DNA of 64,000 nucleotides from assembly GCA_022410635.1 (NCBI GenBank), contig JAJVDF010000002.1, positions 7,348,771-7,412,770 on the forward strand, in the 5' to 3' direction. Source of the DNA: Tretioscincus oriximinensis. Its lineage: Eukaryota; Chordata; Lepidosauria; Squamata; Gymnophthalmidae. The notes under the pieces were generated by a model, which saw nothing but the letters and a program-made list of their open reading frames with translations, was not told where the DNA came from and searched no databases. This document shows, in pieces, positions 31,540 to 43,085 of this stretch. The translations under genes were made by a program, and so were the position numbers. Each line of letters begins with the position of its first letter. Within the stretch, counting starts at the first letter, position 1.

Positions 31540-31815
31540 GACTGGAACAATTAGATGGAATCATATTCCAATTAGCTACCGAGCCCAATTCAAAGTATTA
31601 ACTTTGAGCCCCTCCTGGTTGTACCACCCCTTTCAACAACCAATGGAGTGGGAACCTGTGGCAGGCCTTCTCTGTAATTGCCCCCAGTCTATGAAACAGT
31701 CTCCCCCTCGAGGTGCATCTGTCATCATCATTGTATTCCTTTAGAAGGTCTTTTATTGTTGGCCGCCCTGAGATTTTCGAGTATGGNGCAGGGTAGAAGT
31801 ATAAATAAATAATTC
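31540..31815 (+). mobile_element. L2 3' end, internally deleted
   Basis: ATTAGCTACCGAGCCCAATT and CAAAGTATTAACTTTGAG encode the YRAQFKVLTL block. A jump leads to the UTR (CCCAGTCTATGAAACAGTC) and the tail GGCCGCCCTGAGATTTTCG, then AGTATAAATAAATAA. Confidence 0.65.
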
Positions 31816-31954
31816 AGGGAGCATAGCAATGACATTTACATCCATTGAGAAGGAGCTATTGCTAATATAGCAAGAATTTAAAAGTTCAAGTTGGATAAGG
31901 AAGATGAAAACTGGATGGAAGGAGGGAGTTTTAAAAATGGAAGGATTCCTAAGA

Positions 31955-32012
31955 AGAGGAGACCTTCGGGTTTAGGGCGGAGTATAAGTATAAATAAATA
32001 ATAAATAAATAA
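31955..32012 (+). mobile_element. L2 3' tail
   Basis: GAGACCTTCGGGTTTAGGGC, then GGAGTATAAGTATAAATAA and repeated AAATAAAT. Confidence 0.65.
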
Positions 32013-32019
32013 CATAGGG

Positions 32020-32262
32020 ACATAAGAGAAGCCCATCTAGTTTTGCATTCTGTCTCACACAGTGGCCAGCAGGGAAACAGAATAAGGCAATTCCCTGCAA
32101 ATGCTANTTCAGGAACACTATTTATATCATTGTCTAATCCTTTCTTAAACCTATCCAAGCTGCAAGCTACCACCACCTCTTCTAGAAGCAAATTCCATAG
32201 GTCAATGACCCTCTGATTAAAAAAAATACTTTCCTTTGTCTGTTTTATATTGTTCAAATGAA
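32020..32262 (-). mobile_element. CR1 3' end, reverse
   Basis: Forward text AGAGAAGCCCATCTAGTTTT, GCATTCTGTCTCACACAGTG, then AAGCTGCAAGCTACCACCAC and CAATGACCCTCTGATTAAAA is the reverse of the CR1 C-terminus and UTR. The reverse frame reads KESIFFNQRVIDLWNLLLEE, the CR1 C-terminal block. Confidence 0.75.
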
Positions 32263-32499
32263 AAGTCCACAATATAAATATTGAATTTATTTATTTACAG
32301 TATATTCCACCAGGCATTACGATATTTATTAAAAATTGACACTAAATTAATATGCGTGGGTTAATGGCACTAGAAGTGTCTCTGTGTATTCGCTATTCTT
32401 TTCTGAAAACAGGCCATTAAGAAGATACATTGAATGTTTTGGCTTCTCTTATCTAATATAAATAAATTGTTCCCAACCTGCTATTGAATTTTAAATGAC

Positions 32500-32545
32500 A
32501 CTTTATTTATTTATTTATACCCCACCCCATACCCGAAGGTATGAT
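32500..32545 (-). mobile_element. L2 3' tail, reverse
   Basis: TTATTTATTTATTTATACCC followed by CACCCCATACCCGAAGGTAT, an inverted L2 end of about 45 bases. Confidence 0.6.
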
Positions 32546-33189
32546 CCTTGATAACACACAAAATTCAAAGCAGTAATTGTGTTTGTCTGGATCAGAAAGC
32601 AAGGCGGTCTAGTAATACTTTAATGATCAAATTTAAAAGTAAGTGTAGAAAGGGCCTTTGTTCAAATAAACCATTTTCATTTGCTACCAGAAATTTCATG
32701 GAAATGCTCTGTTTGCCACTGCAGGCAGAACTGTTTTGGCAAATTTGTTGTAAGAAAGGCAAAGCCAAGCCAAGCCACACTGACCCCTCTAGTCTGGCAG
32801 TCTGTTCTCAGTGCAGTCAGCTGGATGCCTATAGGAGGNTTAAGTCATAGGACAGGAACACAACAGGATTTCAGCAATTGCAAATCCAAAGATCGGCATT
32901 CATGATACTGGAGGAAGTTTTCATGAGCATAATTATTGGTCATTGAAGCTGTTTGTTTCATGTATCTTTCTAACCCCTTTTTAAAGCTACTGTCCATTAT
33001 TGGGAGAGACTCTGGCCCTTACTCTACCAGCCCTTACTCTAGAAAATATGGCCTTGAGTAGGAATCTCCATCGGCAAGCTAGTGCAGTCTTCAAGAGGCC
33101 CAGGGTGGCGTCTCCAGAAGCATACACACTACCAGTGCTAGGAATCACACAAAAATCTTGTACATTTTGTGAGGTGCTTCATTCTCGTA
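32546..33189. other. Unassigned sequence
   Basis: ORFs at 32548-32905 and 33000-33221 lack motifs. No gene supported. Confidence 0.4.
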
Positions 33190-33430
33190 CGAAGTGTGGT
33201 CCCTCACTCAGAAATGTATGAGGGAGGNAACATGGCCAGGAGTGACATCAAGTGACAAATGATGCCACTTCCGGTCTCTGCTTCCATGAATGGTCCCCAG
33301 AGTGATGACCCGCCCCAAAAGTCATATTGCAATTTTTTTTAAGTGGAGAACTCCAAACGTGTGACATCTGGGGGGTCCTGCTACAAGTTTACTGGGCAGA
33401 AAACTCTCAGGACTTCACACAACTCATATC
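33190..33430 (-). repeat. Dispersed repeat with GAAGTG-ATGTCAC motifs, reverse copy
   Basis: The reverse strand reads GAGAGTTTTCTGCCCAG, AGCAGGACC, GCAGAGACCGGAAGTGGCAT and CACTTGATGTCACTCC, then CATACATTTCTGAGTGAGG. Collinear with 12750-12975. Confidence 0.5.
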
Positions 33431-33519
33431 TATTACAGTATAAAATCCAGAACAAGGGCTAGAAGAAAGTGGCTGTGTTTTTTAAAAAATATATTGAGAT
33501 GTGAGAGCCAGNCCAGTCA

Positions 33520-33650
33520 TCCGCTGGATGATCGTAGGCCAGTCACAGTTCTTCAGAGAGGTGTCTTTTGTGATGTGAAGATTATGTAAGCCACTTTCAT
33601 TTCCTTAAGATTGAGAACAGCAGGGGGAAAAATCAGCTTCTCCTCTTCTT
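33520..33650 (+). mobile_element. MIR/CORE-like SINE (family 1), 3' part
   Basis: CGTAGGCCAGTCACAGTTCT, GATTATGTAAGCCACTTTCA and TTCTCCTCTTCTTC correspond to the core and tail of family 1. The tRNA-like head is missing. Confidence 0.5.
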
Positions 33651-34379
33651 CATAATCACACACATATATTTTAATCCCCATTGTAATTTAGCATTGTAAT
33701 TACCACTAGGCTACAGTTTGAATCTATTCACATGCTCAGCTTGCTCCAAAATGTAAACATAGTCTGAGAAACAGATTACTAGAATTAGCTCTAGAAATCT
33801 AGAGTTGTAATAGGACTTAGAGGATCTTCTAAATTACGGATATTAATTCAGACTATCCTTCAGAATGTAAAATGATCATCCACTTGGCCCTGGTAAGCAT
33901 TTTCCACTTAAACAGACATCATCATTAATCAAACTCTATTGCATAGAGGTGACTTAGCGTTTTCCTCCTTTCTTAAAGTCATTCCATGCCTCACACAAAC
34001 TAATAGGCAGAACTGGAGAACAAATTAGAGGGGGCAGTGACCTTGTTGATTTGTCATTTTGTATTTGTTTCGTATGGAGTGGGTAGGCGCTTGGAGATTC
34101 CTGCGCCTTTGGAAATCCTAGACTCTCACTGTAAACAACTTTCAGATGAGATGGTTCTGCTCTATTTAGGCACAAAGTGGCTTGCCCGTGACGTGACCCT
34201 CCCTTCTTACCCGCCCAGGGCAAAGGATTATGCAGTAACACCAGTTCATTCTGGAATTCAGCTACTAAAGTTAATTCACCTAAGCATAGGCCTACGATTA
34301 TTGTGTATTAGGAGGANCAGTCCAAAATCTGGAGTAGGGAGCCCTTGCTAAAGCAGAAAGATGTGAGAAGGTGACAGCA
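33651..34379. other. Unassigned sequence
   Basis: No gene or clear repeat. ORFs on both strands at 33954-34351 lack motifs. Confidence 0.4.
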
Positions 34380-34480
34380 GGGGCTTTTGTAGACACATAC
34401 TTCTTCAGATGCATGTGAAAACTCACACTGCCTACCTTTTTCTTGATCCTTAGTCTCTAAAGTGCTATGTGACCCCTTGG
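34380..34480. repeat. Palindromic repeat fragment (GCATCTGAAGAA family)
   Basis: ACTTCTTCAGATGCATGTGA, then CTCACACTGCCTACC and TTAGTCTCTAAAGTGCTATG. Shares its blocks with 14085-14175 and 22450-22578. Confidence 0.5.
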
Positions 34481-34589
34481 GTAATATTAATTCTGAGAAA
34501 ATATTAATTCATCTGTAGTGTACAAAAATGACAGACTGAATTAATATTATTGGTAAAAAGCAGCCTATCCTAGGCCCTGTCTTAAATTC

Positions 34590-35052
34590 ATCTCTAACAT
34601 GCATGGAATGGATAGGGTGAATAAAGAAAAAATGTTTTCTCTATCGTACAACATTAGGACCAGAGGGCACTCCTTGAAGCTGATGGGCAGAAAAGTGAGA
34701 ACAGACAAAANGAAATATTTTTTTCACCCAGAGGGTCATCAGCCTGTGGAATTTACTTCCAGAAGAGGTGGTGGTAGGTAACAGCTTGGATAGCTTCAAG
34801 ACAGGTCTAGACAGGTTTATGGGCACCAAGGGTATAAATGGGTATTAGGATGGATGTCTGGATGCTGCCTCCAGGATGGCGCAACAGGCAGTACTCCTGA
34901 AATACCAGTTACAGGGAGTCATGAACAGATGCATATTTTGCCTTCTGTTCATACTGATTAGGTGCATCTGATGGGGCTCTTGTATGGGTCAGAATGCTGG
35001 ACTAGATGGGCTGTGGCCTGATCCAGTATGGCTCTTCTTATATTTTTATGTG
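34590..35052 (+). mobile_element. CR1 3' end (TTCTTATG subfamily)
   Basis: A 5'-truncated CR1 starting near GCATGGAATGGATAGGGTGA. The frame reads MHGMDRVNKEKMFSLSYNIR and then shifts near an N at 34711. The ORF ends with GGTATAAATGGGTATTAG and the UTR runs to CTCTTCTTATATTTTTATG. Confidence 0.8.
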
Positions 35053-35649
35053 TATAAGGTCAATACTCAATGCTCAAAAAAGCTTTCTAAAATAAACAAA
35101 TCTCAACATTTAAAATATATATAGTTTATTAAAATAAAAAGAAACAAATTACACAAGCAGTTATAAAACAAAGAAGTACATCCATATGGACATTTTTATT
35201 TCAAACTACGTTGAAGGGTTCAGTACTTAGATTCAAAAGTTTCAAAAAACAAATGAAAAAGGTCCAACACAAGCATATTCAAAAACAGAATGATATTCCT
35301 AAAAAACAATAATGTCCCAAAACCAACATAGCTGGCAACAAACCATCAAAAAGATACTACATAAGATATAGCAAACAGGATACAAGATGGGTACCATAAT
35401 GAATTCAGAAGACTAGGTTTAACATACACACCCCTTGACCATTAGCCAGAGGATACCAATTTTCCAATGAAGTTCCAAGTTGTGTTAAACCTTCCAGGGT
35501 GAGAGTAAAAAGAACCCCATTTAACCAAATGGCGCAATTAATTATTATCTCTTCAAATTCCTTGCAGTTGAACACAACCTTGGTACTTCTTGACACCAAT
35601 TAGACACTTGTGTTCCCATAGTAACAACAAAACTTAAATACAGATTACG
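35053..35649. other. AT-rich stretch without recognised gene
   Basis: A reverse frame at 35405-35599 (64 codons) is motif-free. Possibly an old retroelement remnant, but nothing diagnostic. Confidence 0.35.
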
Positions 35650-36012
35650 TTAAGATCCCTTCTACACTTTGGAGTAAAACCCAAAATGGGGTGTAAATCC
35701 GGCATAGCACATTCCCCTTTCTGTTCACATTAGTTCAAAACCCCATACGGGTCCGCACAAACGACAAGGAAGTCGCTATCGTGCATGTCAATCAGCTGCG
35801 ATTTCGCAAACCTGGCTGGCCTGCTGTATCCAGGCCCCACGACAGCACACCACACACGGGGGTTCTGGCAGCTTCCCGTTGGAAGAAGAAGTATTTATTG
35901 CTGATGTCTGGAACCCGGGAGAACAGTGCAAGCTCCATTGCCTTGCGTGGCGGGGGCATCATGATGATTCTACCAACCTATTAGGAGAACCTTATGTGGA
36001 AGCAGCTTAAGG
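35650..36012. mobile_element. Possible GC-rich MITE
   Basis: The block is much more GC- and CpG-rich than its surroundings. It is bounded by TTAAG on both sides (near 35650 and 36008), with inner ends GATCCCTTCTACAC and, on the opposite strand, GCTGCTTCCACAT, which align as imperfect inverted repeats. A TTAA-type target duplication is possible. No transposase. Confidence 0.35.
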
Positions 36013-36088
36013 CACAAAATGGATTCTCTCAGCTTCTGCAAAATAAGGTTAAGATTGGCTCTGGCATCTGCAATTAGTCTTCAGATAC

Positions 36089-36301
36089 CAAGCTTAAAGG
36101 CACCTGTTTCTACAAGCACACGATCAGCTAGTTCTATAGGCTCATCATGAATAACTTCCATATACAAAAATCCATGCGGGTACATTTTACACACGATAGA
36201 ATTTCCTTTGAAAAAGGAAGCTGGCGATGTACTATGAGATGTTTGATCCGGCCCTAAACAAGTTGCTTTTGCTGCAAACATTTCCATATGCTCAGCTGGC
36301 T
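36089..36301 (-). CDS. Candidate coding exon, gene unknown
   Basis: On the reverse strand an open frame runs through the block, with an acceptor-like site (pyrimidine-rich TTATTTTTCCCTCC upstream, then CTGAAACAG before 36301) and a donor-like GTATCT after 36089. The exon would be 213 bp, a multiple of three, entering and leaving in the same phase (1-1). The peptide includes FAAKATCLGPDQ, FFKGNSIVCKMYPHGFLYME and ADRVLVETGAFKL. The pattern of hydrophobic strands ending in LVETGA is loosely like the last part of an extended Tudor domain, but this is speculation. The stretch has at least five CpGs in an otherwise CpG-poor setting, which fits constraint or a young insertion. Without splicing the frame ends at a TGA just past 36089. 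I do not recognise the gene. Confidence 0.35.
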
Positions 36302-37519
36302 CTGTTTCAGTGTGAGACAGTTGATGTGGAGGGAAAAATAAAACATGTCAGATATACTGTGTACAATGAAACATTCATTACGCTCTTCGTCAGCTTCTGC
36401 AAAATATTATTTTATACTTTCTGTCATGTCATTTTTATTTTTGTTTTTGCTTGGCTGTTAACTTGCATTTTATTNTGAAACGTATTAGCATGCCAGCTAT
36501 CCCCTACATTTTTTTGATTATGGCTGATAGCAATCAGGGTAATTTTACTGCCAATAATAATGATGCCAGAAATAACATAATCTAATAGCATGTGGTTTAG
36601 GTCTTGTTTATAACTTTTCTCTACATTATATGCAATGAACACATAAATAGCTAATATTTAAAGACTTGGACCAACTTTTAACGAATGTTGACGTTACTTG
36701 AGCGCAATTTGACGGAACTTATTCTTGCATGGAATTGTGTAATGAAACAAATGGCTTCATTTTTCTATATTTCTTTTATAGCCATTTTATTACAGCATTC
36801 TGAGAGCTACCATGCTCCCCTTAATCTATTCTAGTTAGCAGGGGTGAGATGGGAGAGTAGAAAACCCAGACTACAATTGCAAAGACTAATCAGAGATAAA
36901 TTTTGCCACTTAAATGGAAAACAAAACCAGGTCTGAAAATTCTTATCATCACTGGTGGGAGCTGAATAAGACACAAACTAGCTGATGGGGCCTGGTTCAT
37001 TCATTTTTCTTTCTTCTTTTAAAATTCAAATTAGGTCCATCCAGATATGTTGTTTAGTTTCACTATTTCTTATTATTCCACAAATTGCAACTTCACTCTC
37101 ATGTATCTTTATGTATTCCCGTCGCTCCATCCAGGAGCCAATGAAATTTGACTTGCTTCCAATCTTGGCAGATTTCTTTCCTGCTCTCACGAGTGCACAC
37201 CATACGGAGGCATTATAACGTGAACACGAAAGAACATGCTACGAAACCAGGACAGAAGTAATAGCAGGAAAAACTGCTTAAATTGATGTTTATAGCTTTT
37301 GCATTTCTGAACCTGCTTGGTAGTAGAACACAAATTATTTGTGAAGACACTATCATAGCATGACAGATATCCTGTTTGGATAGGGTCTTAGTGTACTACA
37401 TAAGTTTTATACACTTTCAAAGGATGTGTCCACATTGGACTCCATGGATATATTCCCTAGTTGACCTGTAAGTCTTTAGGGTTGGAAGACACTGTCTCTA
37501 GCTACAGAAATGACTTAAG
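36302..37519. other. Stretch without recognised gene
   Basis: AT-rich. No repeat hallmark beyond short homopolymers. If the block at 36089-36301 is an exon, this would be its upstream intron. Confidence 0.4.
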
Positions 37520-37694
37520 TAGGCTGACCAGATGACCCCTTTTTTTGGGGGGGGGGGTGAAAACCCGGTTATGGGGTGTTTCCCAGTTTTTTCTAAGGAA
37601 AATTTGTTTTTAATTTTTTTTTCTCAGAAAAAACCAGGAGGCACCCCCAAAATGGGTTTTATACCCCCCCTAAAGGGGTCATCTGGTCAGCCTA
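37520..37694. mobile_element. Palindromic MITE (TAGGCTGACCAGAT family), copy 1
   Basis: Starts TAGGCTGACCAGATGACCCC and ends GGGGTCATCTGGTCAGCCTA, a perfect 20-bp inverted repeat. The inner sequence GGTGAAAACCC...GGGTTTTATACC and CCCAGTTTTTTCT...AGAAAAAACCAGG also pairs, so nearly the whole element can fold into a hairpin. Confidence 0.8.
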
Positions 37695-38550
37695 TAAATA
37701 AGTCACCTTCTGTCTGGGTGGATTCTGTGTGAATGTAGCCTCAGAAGACACTTTCAGTTAAGCATGGTTTGAGAATTTCCCTTATGCATGTTTTGGTGCC
37801 AAGGTTAGAGGTTAGAGGATGAAGCCAGATCATCCTTGATTTCATCTTTTGGGCCAGGATTCATTTTTCTTCCTCTTTGAAGAGTGAAGAGAAAATTCCT
37901 GCATATAATTTTGTACAGTTTTAATATTGGATTGCTTCAGGCTTTTTCATGTTTTCTTTAAGAAATGGTCACTGGAAACCATTCCTATGCACCCACTGGG
38001 GGGAATGTTTCCTTCCTTTTCTCAGGCAGAAGCATTTGTTCTCCTAGTGCTGTAGCAGGAAGTGTGAAGGCCACATGTCTGGTTGCCCTTCCCCTTATAG
38101 TCATTTATACATTCGTAGGGTGAAAACATTTAATCCGACAAGGAGTTGTGTCAGTCACACAGAACACAGAAGGAATAGAATAAACTTCCTGCAGGAATTG
38201 TGTCTGGACACAGGACTAATTGTGGACTTCTTATACACAGTTCACATGAGACATGTTTATTGTAAATGTAAGTCTGATTTTGGGGCGATTAGAGAATAAT
38301 GGAGCAATTAGCAGTGCAGAAGCATCATTCCAACTACTTGTCCAGATTAATGGAAGAATCAGTCTAAGATGGGTATGTGATGTGCTGCAGATTAATTCTA
38401 TGAGCTGTGGCATTACAATCCATGGGGCATCTTGGTAAGATGTTATCACTGTAAACTTTAGTTTTTCTTTATTGACTTATAATTGTTAACACCTGTTTCT
38501 ATTAAAGTAAGTAAACAGTTGTAAGATATAAACTAAAGCAAATCAATAAC
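37695..38550. other. Stretch without recognised gene
   Basis: Short overlapping ORFs at 38075-38449 on both strands are motif-free. Confidence 0.4.
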
Positions 38551-38758
38551 TAGGCTGACCAGATGACCCCTTTTGGGGGGGTTGAAAACCCAGTTTTTGG
38601 GTGCCTCCCGTTTTTTTCTGAGGAAAAAGAATTAAAAAACAAAAACTTTTTTGAAAAAATATCTTTTTTTGAAAAAAAATTCCTCAGAAAAAACTGGGAG
38701 GAACCCCAAAACTGGGTTTTCAANCCCCCCCNAAAAAAGGGGTCATCTGGTCAGTCTA
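38551..38758. mobile_element. Palindromic MITE (TAGGCTGACCAGAT family), copy 2
   Basis: TAGGCTGACCAGATGACCCC at the left, GGGGTCATCTGGTCAGTCTA at the right. Interior arms TTGAAAACCCAGTTT and AAACTGGGTTTTCAA pair around an A/T-rich centre. Confidence 0.8.
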
Positions 38759-40117
38759 GACTCACACATTCCGTATATAGATTTTATTTTCTGGTTTTGT
38801 ACAAATGCATGAAATTGATTTTTTTCCTTCAACAGCTTGTAACCCATATAAACCAGTGTGTATAGTTTTCATATGTATGGCATCTGCGTAACTATGCACC
38901 CCTTGTATATAATAGATGGACAAGAATGTGTCAATAGGAAAACCACAGATGTTTTGGCTTGTGTACAAACAAAAAGGTTTATTTATCTGCTGTTCATGGG
39001 GACTGAAAAGTGAAAATCTGTAAAAATTGAAAAGCTGTATGTAGAGAAATCTTAACAGAAAAAACCTGTTCACTATTCTTAAAATATGCTCCAAATTGAT
39101 TTTCAGTCAACTTTTTATCCTATCCGTGATCTGATGATAGCTCGAACTTTACAAGCCATTGGTCCATCATATGGTGCAACAGAAGAGGATGCAGCCAAGT
39201 TACAAATCCTGACCATGGTGACATGGCCTGCTGTTACAAAATGCCAGGAATACCATCCCAAGTCTCAATCAAAGAACATAGGCTGAGAGTTGCTTTACCA
39301 ATGTTAGAGCAAGAGCACTGACATCTTTGTTTACTATAGACTGTTGGCCATCCTTGTTAGCTCTTTCCACGCACCCAGTATTTCCATTATCCATGATTAA
39401 TTGGAATGTAAGGTATGGACTGTGATGTTTTATGGTAAGCTGAGAACTGTTTGAGATTTTTGTGAGACATGGAAGAATGGAACTGTCCTGAGATATTTCT
39501 TATTCTTGCTTTCGTACCGAGGTTTAACTGTATTTTGATATCACTACAATAAACAAAAACATGCTTTGTTGTTATTTGGTTTTATTCTTGGTTTCCTGCG
39601 TATGTTTGTGATTCTGACAGTTATGCTCTCAAACTTTAAATCAATAACAAATTACAATTTTCTATTGCAGCCCAGAATATATATTAAACATGCTATCCCT
39701 ACTTCATTCTCATAGTCCTATTCTACTTAAGCTTTTCAAACAAATAGCAATTCTGTGCACCATTATCAACTTGAATGTGGGACAGAGTTGTCACACTTCT
39801 GAGGTTGCCATTCTTGGGGGGTAAATGGCAGGAGAAGTTGGTGAGAGCAAGGAGAAGCACCGGTATGGGGGAGACGGTGTATGAGGTTCCTAACATATAT
39901 AATTCTATGTACATATAGATTATACGTACCTGAGGTAAATTGTGTATATAGCTGTTACTGTTGGACTGTATTTGAACTTGATTGAATCCTGGGTATTTTT
40001 CCCTGGGATTTTGGAGGGAAAACATGCTTCTGCAAGAATTGTATATAGTTGCAAGAGTTTTGGCAGGAAGTATTGGTTGCAGTGATTGGCTGGTATACGG
40101 TATATAAGGCGCTCCTT
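38759..40117. other. Stretch without a clear gene
   Basis: An open frame at 39086-39286 (66 codons; GPSYGATEEDAAKLQILTMV) follows an AG-ended pyrimidine stretch and is succeeded by an AATAAA at about 39549, but supporting evidence is thin. The end of the stretch (40067-40112) carries ATTGGCTGG and GGTATATAAGGCGC, a CCAAT-TATA arrangement. Confidence 0.35.
40070..40112 (+). promoter_or_regulatory. TATA/CCAAT promoter-like module
   Basis: GTGATTGGCTGG (inverted CCAAT) lies about 20 bases upstream of TATATAAGGCGC, the spacing seen in some LTR and gene promoters. It sits immediately upstream of a truncated CR1. No LTR ends or transcript evidence are visible, so function is unproven. Confidence 0.3.
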
Positions 40118-41270
40118 ATATAGAGGGTAGTATTAAATGGACAGTTCTCTGAGTGGAAAGAGGTAAGAAGTGGGGTACCCCAGGGATCTGTACTGGGACC
40201 CTTGCTTTTCAATATATTTATAAATGATCTGGATGCCGAGGTAAATAGTGAAGTAGCCATGTTTGCTGGTGACACTAAACTGTTCAGGGTAGTGAAAACT
40301 GAAAATGATTGTAAGGCACTCCAGAGGGATCTATTGAAATTGGGCATCAAAGTGGCAAATGCACTTCAACTTAAGCAAGTGCAAGATTATGCATATTGGG
40401 GCAAAGAACCCCAACTACTCCTATCACCTGATGGGAACCAAGCTTTCTGTGACCAAGCAAGAAAAAGACCTTGGGGTGTTGGTGGACAATTCAATGAAAA
40501 TGCCAACCTAGTGTGCAGCGGCAGCAAGAAAGGCATATTCCATGTTGGGGATAATTAGGAAAGGAATCGAAAACAAGTCAGCAAATGTTGTTTTGCCTCT
40601 TTATAAATCTGTGGTGAGGCCACATTTGGAATACTGTGTTCAATTCTGGTCACCACATCTCAAGAGGGACATTTTGGAACTGGAGAAGGTACAGAAAAGG
40701 GCAACAAAAATGATCAAGGGTCTGGAGCACCTCCCTTACGAAGTCAGGCTACAACGTCTGGGCCTCTTCAGCCTTGAAAGGTGACATCTGAGAGGTGATC
40801 TGATTGAAGTGTACAAAATCATGCATGGCATCGACAGGGTGAATAGAGAAAAATGTTTTCTCTCTCCCACAACACTAGGACCAGGGGGCACTCCTTAAAA
40901 CTGTTGGGTAGAAAAGTGAGAACAAAGGAAAGTATTTTTTCATCCAGAGGGTCATCGACCTGTGGAATTTACTTCCTGAAGAGGTCGTGGTAGCTAACAG
41001 CTTAGATAGTTTCAAGACAGGACTAGACAGGTTTATGGACACCAAGGGTATAAATGGATACTAGGATGGATGTCTGGATGTTGCCTCCNGGATGGAGCAA
41101 CAGGCAGGACTTCTGAAATACCTTTTGCAGGGAGTCATGAACAGGTGCATATTTTGCTTTCCTCCGTTCGGACTGCCCAGGTGCATCTGGTGGGCCTCTG
41201 TGTGACACAGAATGCTGGACTTGATGGGCTGTGTCATGATCCAGTATGGCTCTTCTTATGTTCTTATATT
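40118..41270 (+). mobile_element. CR1 retrotransposon, 5'-truncated (TTCTTATG subfamily)
   Basis: Collinear with 7016-8190. Coding remnants include LFNIFINDLDAEVNSEVA then FAGDT in place of FADDT (40262-40276), LVDNSMKM-like text in a shifted frame, [20 protein letters not shown] and KRATKMIKGLEHLPYE. A frameshift near 40345 and a stop at 40782 disrupt the ORF. The 3' UTR ends CTCTTCTTATGTTCTTATA. Confidence 0.85.
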
Positions 41271-42884
41271 CTCCTCTGCCAGATGACAATCACTGCAGAC
41301 TAGACTAAAGAACCATTAAGAGCTGAATAAATCACTTTGGAGCTGATCACTTTCTGTCTGTGTGCTTACTCTAGTGATCAGTGGTCTGACAGGGAGGAAA
41401 AAGATACCATTTCATCTGAGAAGCCCCACAATTCCTGCACACTCTGATCCCTATCGTTCGTGCTCTTTGGCTCCTGTGACAACCTGCACTCCAATGATCA
41501 CCCCACCCTTGAATATACAATGTCCTCCCAGCACCTACCTTGGCCTTCCATAGCTCCCCCAGGGAGGGGTAAGTAATGTAACTTTTGCTCCTTGCCACAG
41601 AAAGGTGTAGGGTGCTTCACTGGGGGCTGGAGGGGTTCGGAGAATGATGAAAGCTAACAGAAATAGCTATATCTGGGAAAGGGTCAAAGATTGTGGTTTA
41701 GCAGATATGTTGATAGTGTTGAGAATGACCCCCAAATACGATAAATTCCCAGAATATAGGAAAAGCAGCCAATTGGCCTAATCTAGATATCAAAGCCCTT
41801 TTTATTTTCTAGGAATAGAAAATACCTATTTACTTGATGGAAGTTTTATTTATGTGTATCAAACCCTGATGCCAATAAACATTGTTTCTCACTACATTGG
41901 CAAAGGCTATCTTTTTCCAATATCAGAATATAAACCATTTCCCCCTTTTTCATTTTGCAGGGAGCTGCCTCCCTATCTCCAGCTTAAAAATGAAAAGAAT
42001 TGTGTCGTTATTTCCAGGATTATTAAATTACATATCTAATATACTTCCTGGGTATTAGTAGAGTTTGTAACTGAATTCATCCCAGCCATGCTCTGGTTAC
42101 ATCTAATGAGTATAATTATTACAGGGCTTAACTATAATTCTCTATTGATTCCCTTGCACATGAAACGCTTCTGTTGGCAAGCAAGGCAGAAGGGTTCCAA
42201 CAAAAGGCATCTTTAACTTGCATCAATATTGTGAGTTTAAGGTCTCACCCTAACCTGCTCATAGTCTTAAAAGCCAGCAACCTGCATCAGCCAAAATAGT
42301 ATGAGAATGAAAATGGATAGTGATACAATGCAAGGGCGAGGGGGCCATGGTAGGAGCAGTTAATTCCATCCTTTCAGCAGTGGATATTAAAGATTGTGAA
42401 CTGGCACATTCAGTTATGTGTCAGTTACAATAGCAGCACTGTTAAATTTTTATTTGATTTTATAGAGGCAGGTAGGATTCAGAAAACAGGNTCGATGTCA
42501 TCAGCTATAGCTGCATCCCTAGCCTGCTGTGGCTGGAACTTACAGGGATAATTTCAAAGAGCAGAAAGGCCTATTCTATGTGTATTTGCACAGCCTATGG
42601 TGATATATTGATTTGGAATTGATGTACCGAGTTCTTCATAACTCTACCATCATTGCTCAGAAAAGGCAATTTGCAAGTTAAAACGGCCCATTCAAAAGCA
42701 ATCAGCCCGAGGTGGTGGGTAATGAGGTTATAACTGGAAGGTGCAAAGACCTTCTGGTGGAACAAAACTGAAAAGAATTTTAGGCTGCATTCCCATTAAG
42801 GATATTCTTTACTTTACTATTTGATTTATACCCTGCCCACCCCACAAAGGGCTCTTTATCAGCAATATCATGTAGAAATCCCCC
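41271..42884. other. Stretch without recognised gene
   Basis: No diagnostic motifs. At 42805-42855 the text TTTGATTTATACCCTGCCCA resembles an inverted L2/SINE tail. Confidence 0.4.
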
Positions 42885-43085
42885 CATTATCTCGCAGAGT
42901 TTCAGCAATCCACTTGCAAAAATATTGGGGATGTTCAGTAATGTAAATTCCGTCTAACTCTAAAAAGCTCCTTGGTTCTCAGCTCACTGAAAATCCTGGA
43001 AATTATAGCAGAATAAGTGCAGCAATGACTTATGGGTCATGTGATGTCATGAGATTGCCAGGGAATGTTATAGAGAAACAAGCAG
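42885..43085 (+). repeat. Dispersed repeat carrying promoter-type motifs, copy 3
   Basis: TCTCGCAGAGTTTCAGC replaces the intact TCTCGCGAGA of copy 2. TTGGTTCTCAGCTCACTGAA, AATCCTGGAAATTATAGCAG, TGCAGCAATGACTTATGGGT and GAGATTGCCAGGGAATGTTA follow in the same order as copy 2. More diverged than the other two. Confidence 0.45.

Noticed and set aside
39086..39286. Possible terminal exon (GPSYGATEEDAAKLQ)
   Set aside because: The acceptor is ordinary and no family is recognised; kept only as a note in the unassigned stretch.
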